DNA of 64,000 bases. Source: Marinobacter sp. LA51 (GTDB lineage Bacteria; Pseudomonadota; Gammaproteobacteria; Pseudomonadales; Oleiphilaceae). Shown one piece after another: positions 58,991-64,000 of the stretch. The notes beneath the pieces were generated by a model. The model did no database searches. It was given only the letters and a program-made list of their open reading frames with translations, and was not told where the DNA came from. Every line of letters starts with the position of its first letter. Positions within the stretch are counted from its first letter, which is position 1. The DNA is taken from assembly GCF_030297175.1 (NCBI RefSeq), contig NZ_AP028070.1, positions 1,984,001 through 2,048,000 of the forward strand, in the 5' to 3' direction. The translations under genes were made by a program, and so were the position numbers.

Positions 58991-59019
58991 TTGAAACTTA
59001 CAGTGTCGGAATTTTTAAC
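58991..59019 (+). promoter_or_regulatory. Candidate sigma-70 promoter for an orphan transcript
   Basis: ttgaaa (58991-58996) and tttaac (59014-59019) are spaced 17 bases apart: five of six and four of six matches to the consensus boxes. It would drive a transcript of roughly 180 bases ending at the plus-strand terminator at 59179-59210. Prediction by eye only. Confidence 0.35.
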
Positions 59020-59126
59020 AGGGATAGGAGTGACGATCGAGGCGCCAGAGGGAGGTAAGTCAGCTGGCCATGTTAGCTGGCTGTTTAATAGAAGTTTTTT
59101 GTTGGTGGCCCTTTATTTGCCTATAG

Positions 59127-59163
59127 AAAAAAAGCGGGGACGCCTTTCAGGGCACCCCCGCTT
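59127..59163 (-). terminator. Intrinsic terminator of the MoxR-VWA operon
   Basis: aagcgggg (59132-59139) pairs with ccccgctt (59156-59163) and the inner gcc/ggc also pairs. Seven U follow on the minus strand. It lies 46 bases after the CoxE-like gene. Confidence 0.85.
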
Positions 59164-59178
59164 GATATGCCGAGCTTT

Positions 59179-59210
59179 GCCGATGCTCTCAACCGCATCG
59201 GCTTTTTTTT
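59179..59210 (+). terminator. Plus-strand intrinsic terminator without an upstream gene
   Basis: A perfect 8-bp stem pairs gccgatgc (59179-59186) with gcatcggc (59195-59202), followed by eight T (59203-59210). It reads in the plus direction, and no annotated plus-strand gene lies upstream within 8 kb. Confidence 0.8.
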
Positions 59211-60387
59211 ACTTGCTCAGATGCTTCATGGCCGATTCAAGACCATCAATAGTGAGCGGATACATGTGATCATTCACCAGTTGCTTGGCCATGCCCAGAG
59301 AGCCGCCATTGCCCCAGTAACTTTCCGGTAGCGGGTTCAGCCAGACTACCTTGCGGAAATGTTCCGAGATGCGCTGGAACCAGGTGGCGCCGGCCTCCTC
59401 ATTCCAGTGCTCTATTGAGCCACCGGGATGGGAGATTTCATAGGGCGCCATGGTTGCGTCGCCGACGAAGATCACCTTGTAGTCCGGCGAATACTTGTGA
59501 AGGATATCCCAGGTACTCGTCGTCTCGTTCATCCGCCGAATATTATTAGTCCAGACACTCTCGTAAACGAAGTTATGGAAGTAGAAATACTCCATGTGCT
59601 TGAACTCGAGCCGGGCCGCAGAGAACAGCTCTTCGCAAACCCGAACGTGCGGGTCCATGGAGCCGCCCACATCGAAGAAGATCAGGACCTTCACAGAATT
59701 GTGCCGCTCCGGGACCATCTTCAGGTCAAGATAACCTGCATTTCGGGCAGTTGAACGAATAGTATCGTCCATATCAAGCTGGTCTGCAGCACCTTGGCGA
59801 GCGAACTTGCGCAGGCGACGCAGTGCTACCTTGATGTTGCGAATGCCCAGCGTGATGCTGTCATCAAGATCCTTGAAAGCGCGCTTTTCCCACACCTTGA
59901 CTGCACTGCCGTGGCGACCGTTTTTTTGACCGATACGGAACCCTTCCGGGTTGTAACCATCGGCACCAAACGGAGAGGTTCCGCCGGTTCCAATCCACTT
60001 GTTACCACCGGCATGGCGTTCGTTCTGCTCTTCCATGCGCTGCTTGAAGGTCTCGATCAGCTCTTCAAGCCCCCCCAGAGAGTCTATCTTCGCCTTGTCT
60101 TCCTCGGACAGATGCTTCTCGAATTCGGCACGCAACCAGTCGTCCGGAATCAGCATCTCCATGAGGTCTTCAAGGTTCTCGATACCCTCAAAGTAAGCCT
60201 TGAACGCGCGGTCAAACTTGTCGAAGTGGCGCTCGTCCTTTACCAGACACAAGCGTGCCAGGTAATAGAACTCCTCCATGTCGGCAAACGCCAGACGATT
60301 CTGCAGCGCCTCCAGGAGGTCCAGAAACTCACGCAGGCTGGCGGGCACCTTTGCCCGCCGAACTTCGAGAAAAAAATCAATCAACAT
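59209..60387 (-). CDS. CoxE-like VWA domain protein
   Basis: A 392-residue cytoplasmic protein. The N-terminal half is helical and acidic, with a Gly-rich segment (GGNKWIGTGGTSPFGADGYN, 128-147), and the C-terminal half is a VWA-type domain. The metal-site motif is DVGGSMD (239-245), with Gly replacing the first Ser of a classical DxSxS. It is the usual partner of a MoxR ATPase, whose gene lies 22 bases upstream. The start at 60387 (MLIDFFLEVRRAKVP) is preferred over the longer frame. Function of the pair: chaperone-like insertion or activation of a target, not known here. Confidence 0.85.
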   Translation of the reverse strand: MLIDFFLEVRRAKVPASLREFLDLLEALQNRLAFADMEEFYYLARLCLVKDERHFDKFDRAFKAYFEGIENLEDLMEMLIPDDWLRAEFEKHLSEEDKAKIDSLGGLEELIETFKQRMEEQNERHAGGNKWIGTGGTSPFGADGYNPEGFRIGQKNGRHGSAVKVWEKRAFKDLDDSITLGIRNIKVALRRLRKFARQGAADQLDMDDTIRSTARNAGYLDLKMVPERHNSVKVLIFFDVGGSMDPHVRVCEELFSAARLEFKHMEYFYFHNFVYESVWTNNIRRMNETTSTWDILHKYSPDYKVIFVGDATMAPYEISHPGGSIEHWNEEAGATWFQRISEHFRKVVWLNPLPESYWGNGGSLGMAKQLVNDHMYPLTIDGLESAMKHLSK

Positions 60388-60409
60388 AAAACGAGACTCT
60401 TGCTGAGTA

Positions 60410-61252
60410 TCAGCTGCGACGACGGGCCATGAAGGCCAGCTTCTGCAGCAGGTGAACATCCTGCTCGTTCTTGACCAGAGCACCGTACAACGGCGGCAAT
60501 GCGGAACTCGTGTCTTTCTCTTGAAGCATTTTGGCAGACAATTCGTCCGCCATCAGCAGTTTCAGCCAATCGATCAATTCCGATGTCGACGGCTTTTTCT
60601 TCAGCCCAGGAACCTTGCGCACGTCGAAGAATACTTCAAGGGCATCACGGACAATTTGCTGCTGCAAGCCGGGGAAGTGAACATCCACGATGTCCTGCAT
60701 GGTTTCGTGATCCGGGAAGCTGATGTAGTGGAAGAAGCACCGGCGCAGGAATGCATCGGGCAGTTCCTTTTCGTTGTTGCTGGTGATCACAACGATCGGG
60801 CGCTGCTTGGCCTTCACGAACTGCTGGGTTTCGTAGACGTAGAACTCCATCCGATCCAGTTCCAGCAGCAGGTCGTTCGGGAACTCGATGTCTGCCTTGT
60901 CAATTTCATCAATTAACAACACGACCTGCTCATCGGCATCAAACGCTTCCCACAGTTTGCCTTTGACAATGTAGTTGCTGATGTCCTTGACCTTTTCGTC
61001 ACCCAGCTGAGAATCGCGCAGGCGGGATACGGCGTCGTACTCATAAAGCCCCTGCTGGGCCTTGGTGGTCGACTTGATGTGCCAGGGAATCAGCTTCTTG
61101 CCGAGCGCGGCCGCCATTTCCTCCGCCAGCAAGGTCTTGCCGGTGCCGGGCTCGCCTTTGATCAGAAGCGGACGCTGGAGCGAAATCGCCGCATTCACGG
61201 CCATTTGCAGGTCATCGGTGGCTACGTACTTGTCGGTACCGGTAAACTTCAT
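60410..61252 (-). CDS. MoxR-family AAA+ ATPase
   Basis: A 280-residue MoxR/CbbQ-type AAA+ ATPase with Walker A GEPGTGKT (33-40), Walker B LLIDEIDKAD, sensor 1 ITSNN and an arginine-containing LRRCFFHYISFP segment. MoxR proteins act as chaperones that mature or assemble VWA-containing partners. It lies between two VWA genes (18 and 22 bases), making a three-gene core. The ATG has AGGAA upstream. Confidence 0.92.
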   Translation of the reverse strand: MKFTGTDKYVATDDLQMAVNAAISLQRPLLIKGEPGTGKTLLAEEMAAALGKKLIPWHIKSTTKAQQGLYEYDAVSRLRDSQLGDEKVKDISNYIVKGKLWEAFDADEQVVLLIDEIDKADIEFPNDLLLELDRMEFYVYETQQFVKAKQRPIVVITSNNEKELPDAFLRRCFFHYISFPDHETMQDIVDVHFPGLQQQIVRDALEVFFDVRKVPGLKKKPSTSELIDWLKLLMADELSAKMLQEKDTSSALPPLYGALVKNEQDVHLLQKLAFMARRRS

Positions 61253-61270
61253 CGCGTTGGTTCCTGTTGG

Positions 61271-63361
61271 TTACTTTTTCTGGTCTGAATCATCGGTGTC
61301 AGGCTTTGGCTGGTTATCCGATTGATCAGAATCAATATCACTATGGCCTGGAAGATCATCGAATTCGGACAGATCAAAATCATCCAGCCCGAATTCTTCC
61401 TCGTCGCTTTCCGCATCCTGCAGGATAGGAGCTTCTACCGGGTCGTCACTTTCTTCTTCGCCGCCGACTTCCTCCGGTACCACACTCTCTGCGATCGGAA
61501 TTTCCTCTTCAGGCACCTCATCGACATCTGTCTCCAGGGCAGCGGAATCGTTCGCAGTGTCCAGTTCTTCTGTTTTCTCCGGAATGTCATCAGAGGCCTC
61601 TTCGTCTTCAAGCTCTCTGGCAACGGCCGCTTCCGGTTCCTCTTCCAGTTCTTCTTCCGGCGCCTCGGGCTCTTCAGATTCCATTGGCACAGATTCATTC
61701 GCCTCAGCAGAGTCAGTATCTTCGGAGGCTTTGGCCTGCTTCTTTCTCAAGGCCAGCCAGACCAGGGCCATCAGGCCAATGCCGCCGGCGCCCGCGCCGA
61801 ACACCCACATGGGGGGCATCGGTGACGCGCTTTGATTGTTGTCGGCAGCGTCCCCGGTTTCTATCGGCTCGGCTTCCGTCTCCGGAGCTTCTGCAATCTC
61901 TGGCGTTTCAACCTCACTGACGTCAATCGGACTGGTGATGCCATTAACGCTTGCGGGCACTGTCACCGAATCCGGCTCGGGCGTTGACTCCTCGGGCATG
62001 GGTTCCGGCTGAGTCCCAGCTTCGGCTTCGTCGGTTACCGCAACTTCGGCCTCTTCCACTTCACCTGCCGGCTGGTCCAGCACCGGCGAGACGGCCGTGA
62101 ACACGGTGGTTGTGCTGAATTTGCGACCGAAGGTCTGCCCATCGGCAACTACCTCGATCTGGTAAACCCCATCCTCGGGTAGCCGACCGATGGTGTCAGT
62201 GAACATCCCATCTACCGGGGGTTCTGCCGACAAGTCCTTGGTCCCACTACGGCCATCCTCGGAAATCACACTGACCTTGATATCAAGAACCTGCAAAAAA
62301 TCCGGGTCTGTAATCTTCTCGCCTTCCTCATAGAACGCGATATTCAGATCAATGGGCGTTTCTTCGGAAAACCTTGCCGGTACCGGGCTCACTGCCATTC
62401 GCAGATCACTGACGACTGTCACGCGACTGCCCTCACCCAATTCACCTTCAATACGCCACCGGCCTGCCACTGGTTCGGTGATGGTCATCAGGTCATAACC
62501 TGCTTCCCGGTTCCAACGCACGTTTTCCGGGAGGCTCGTGAGCGCCACCGAGCTGCCATCAGGCTTCTCAAGTGTCAGTTCCCGGGTATCCCGTGTTTCC
62601 TGCTCGCCCCAGAAAACCAGTGCGGTGAATTCGGAGACGCCTTCATCAACGGTAAAGCCATCCCCTTCGATGGGAATCTGTTCCTGCGGGACTGCTGCAT
62701 TCAATGCTTCCAGAAATGCCCGACTAAGGGCCTCGGCGGTCTCCGCAACCTGAAACCGGCCACCGGATTGAAGCGCAAGTTGTCTCAGGAATTCGGCGTC
62801 CGCTTCGGCGGAAAGCGCAATGGGGTGGAAGGTGGCGCCCTGTTTGGCCAGCTCGGGAACAAGAGTCCCGAGAATCCGGCGTTCTTCTTCCTGATTCTTG
62901 CCAGCATCGTCCGACACATCGACTTTGCCGTCAGTCAGCAAAATGAAGTGGGTGTTTTCGAGAACACCGCCGGTGTAGTAGCCGTCGCCCGCCACCTCGA
63001 TGGCTTTGCCGAGGTTTGTTCTGAGGGCAACCGAATTGATCTGGGCTGACTTGTCCCTGGCCACAGCCCGCCACTGGTCGGTCACCTCACGATGAGGCAC
63101 CAGCATGTTGACGTACTGTCCGAAGGTCCAGAGCCCGGCCATTGAACCTGCCGGAAGCATCTCAGCCAGCAGCCTGACCGCCGGCTGACGCAAGTTGTCG
63201 GGGTCATTACTTTTCATTGACCCGGAAATGTCCACGATGATCCGGACATCGGATTTGTCAGCAAGGACCAACTCCGGAGCTTGCTGAGCCTGCACCACAG
63301 TCGGGAGCACCGTCTGCAGTACCAAGGCAATAACGAACATCAACGTGTGAAATCTGGGCAT
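61271..63361 (-). CDS. Membrane-anchored VWA protein with acidic cytoplasmic tail
   Basis: A 696-residue protein. It has a signal peptide (1-25, VQA cleavage), a periplasmic VWA domain with an intact metal site (DISGSM, 44-49), beta-sandwich segments, a Glu/Pro-rich linker, one membrane helix (about 517-538) followed by RKK, and a cytoplasmic tail of about 156 residues that is extremely acidic and contains FGLDDFDLSEFDDLPG. The topology puts the VWA domain in the periplasm and the tail facing MoxR. ATG at 63361; a TTG four codons upstream is possible. The acidic tail resembles part of FimV. Confidence 0.85.
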   Translation of the reverse strand: MPRFHTLMFVIALVLQTVLPTVVQAQQAPELVLADKSDVRIIVDISGSMKSNDPDNLRQPAVRLLAEMLPAGSMAGLWTFGQYVNMLVPHREVTDQWRAVARDKSAQINSVALRTNLGKAIEVAGDGYYTGGVLENTHFILLTDGKVDVSDDAGKNQEEERRILGTLVPELAKQGATFHPIALSAEADAEFLRQLALQSGGRFQVAETAEALSRAFLEALNAAVPQEQIPIEGDGFTVDEGVSEFTALVFWGEQETRDTRELTLEKPDGSSVALTSLPENVRWNREAGYDLMTITEPVAGRWRIEGELGEGSRVTVVSDLRMAVSPVPARFSEETPIDLNIAFYEEGEKITDPDFLQVLDIKVSVISEDGRSGTKDLSAEPPVDGMFTDTIGRLPEDGVYQIEVVADGQTFGRKFSTTTVFTAVSPVLDQPAGEVEEAEVAVTDEAEAGTQPEPMPEESTPEPDSVTVPASVNGITSPIDVSEVETPEIAEAPETEAEPIETGDAADNNQSASPMPPMWVFGAGAGGIGLMALVWLALRKKQAKASEDTDSAEANESVPMESEEPEAPEEELEEEPEAAVARELEDEEASDDIPEKTEELDTANDSAALETDVDEVPEEEIPIAESVVPEEVGGEEESDDPVEAPILQDAESDEEEFGLDDFDLSEFDDLPGHSDIDSDQSDNQPKPDTDDSDQKK

Positions 63362-63404
63362 AGTCGCGCTCAAGGCATTGTCCGTTTTGTTGTTGGCCCC
63401 TCCG

Positions 63405-63749
63405 CTAGCGTCGAACCAGACGGTAGCGAACGAGATCGAGTATCCATACCAGTAGCATCACCAGGCCGGCAATACCGAGATTGAACAGAGCCCGGCCAGC
63501 GGCCTCCGCTTCACCAAGCACCAATTCATAGCCGCCGTACAGCCACGCCGGGATCCACCAGTCTGCAAGCTCTGGAGACTCCACCGGGGTAAGCAGTAAC
63601 GCCACCAGGGCAGCGGATAACAGAGTTCTTACGCCGTACAGGGGGAAGTATCGGAACAGCTGCTTCATCATGTAAAAGAACACAACGAAGGCAATTGCGT
63701 AGGCTGACCAGAAAATCCCGTAGGCCACTTGTGCGTCAGTATCGATCAT
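63405..63749 (-). CDS. Small inner-membrane protein
   Basis: A 114-residue protein with about three membrane helices (WSAYAIAFVVFFYMMK, TLLSAALVALLLTPV, LGIAGLVMLLVWILDLV). Its ATG overlaps the ycgN stop by one base (TAATG), and the VWA gene starts 43 bases later. I do not recognise a family. Context suggests that it belongs with the VWA-MoxR set or is a conserved neighbour of ycgN. Confidence 0.72.
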   Translation of the reverse strand: MIDTDAQVAYGIFWSAYAIAFVVFFYMMKQLFRYFPLYGVRTLLSAALVALLLTPVESPELADWWIPAWLYGGYELVLGEAEAAGRALFNLGIAGLVMLLVWILDLVRYRLVRR

Positions 63750-64000
63750 TACAGTATCCAATGAATGATGTGTTCTTCCCATTGATCTTCAGGCACCTCG
63801 GCTTCCGAGACCACCTTGTCACGAATTGAGACCCCGGCCCGATGCACCGTTTCTGGATCGCCGCTTCTCAATGGGTGCCAATCGGCAAGCGGCCTGCCTT
63901 CAGCCAGGGTGCGATAGGCGCAGGTCTGCGGCAGCCAATGGTAGTCGTTAACGGTGTCCGATGTCAGTACGGTGCAGCCCGGCACTTTTTTCAGGCGCTC
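63749..64000 (-). CDS. ycgN: UPF0260 protein YcgN (C-terminal part)
   Basis: Partial: the N-terminus lies beyond the right edge and 83 codons are visible. GCTVLTSDTVNDYHWLPQTC and YRTLAEGRPLADWHPLRSGD, then SIRDKVVSEAEVPED, match the C-terminus of the YcgN/UPF0260 cysteine-cluster family. Function unknown; the family is thought to bind a metal or Fe-S cluster through conserved cysteines. It is the first visible gene of the operon that runs into the VWA-MoxR genes. Confidence 0.88.
   Translation of the reverse strand, partial: ERLKKVPGCTVLTSDTVNDYHWLPQTCAYRTLAEGRPLADWHPLRSGDPETVHRAGVSIRDKVVSEAEVPEDQWEEHIIHWIL

Larger units (their letters stand above)
58870..59208. other. Non-coding region between the TPR operon and the MoxR-VWA operon
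   Basis: 339 bases. It must hold the minus-strand promoter of the TPR operon. It also contains a plus-strand promoter-like pair at 58991-59019 and two back-to-back terminators (59127-59163 minus, 59179-59210 plus). A short plus-strand ORF across it (from about 59031) has an AGGAG site but an unconvincing protein. Confidence 0.7.

Noticed and set aside
58961-59269. 102-codon plus-strand frame in the gap before the MoxR operon
   Set aside because: Despite an AGGAG site near 59025, the frame runs through two terminators and into the antisense of the CoxE-like gene, and the protein shows no domain; treated as a possible RNA rather than a gene.

Overview
The window is a dense, almost fully coding stretch of a gammaproteobacterial chromosome. 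No rRNA, tRNA, CRISPR array, insertion sequence or phage gene is visible. Gene content and order (leuCDB-asd-fimV-truA-trpFBA-accD, pilZ-holB, cysH/cysB, gspAB, MlaA, a long FabH-type synthase, UPF0260 YcgN) and moderately GC-rich coding DNA suggest a marine gammaproteobacterium, most probably Marinobacter or a close relative. The assignment rests on recognised protein families, not on a database search. Both end genes are cut by the window: accD on the left and ycgN on the right.

Layout. 1-12102 (minus): one long biosynthetic run, leuC-leuD-leuB-asd-fimV-truA-trpF-trpB-trpA-accD. It is broken by clear hairpin terminators after asd and after fimV, and truA-trpF-trpB overlap each other. 12103-24131: a divergent LysR regulator, then minus-strand housekeeping and envelope genes (MFS transporter, aroC, prmB, patatin, DUF4892 protein, hydrolase, pilZ, holB, TgpA-type transglutaminase, DUF58). 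24371-27720: four secreted proteins, three of which share an N-terminal module (DUF6160/FilF-like). 27891-34802: pabB, thrH, an iron-sulfur type cysH, cysB and a large MalT-like LuxR regulator. 35048-42096 (minus): dinG, gspB, gspA, a DUF3336 patatin and an MlaA homologue without a lipobox. 42207-50320: a hotdog thioesterase, a KASIII-type synthase, hrpA, fadD and a MaoC-type hydratase, so lipid genes cluster here.

50329-58869 (minus) is the most interesting region. It is a tight nine-gene operon encoding a secreted beta-rich protein, three TPR proteins (one a lipoprotein), a small secreted protein, one TolQ/ExbB, two TolR/ExbD and a TonB-like protein with an AgmX/PglI-type C-terminus. The architecture of one TolQ, two TolR, an AgmX-type transducer and several periplasmic TPR proteins recalls the Agl-Glt core of Myxococcus gliding and sporulation machineries. 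One of the two ExbD proteins has Asn where the proton-carrying Asp normally sits.

59209-64000 (minus): ycgN, a small membrane protein, a secreted and membrane-anchored VWA protein with a very acidic cytoplasmic tail, a MoxR AAA+ ATPase and a CoxE-like VWA protein. This is a MoxR-VWA chaperone-type set. It is insulated from the TPR operon by two oppositely directed intrinsic terminators, and the plus-strand one has no obvious gene to serve.
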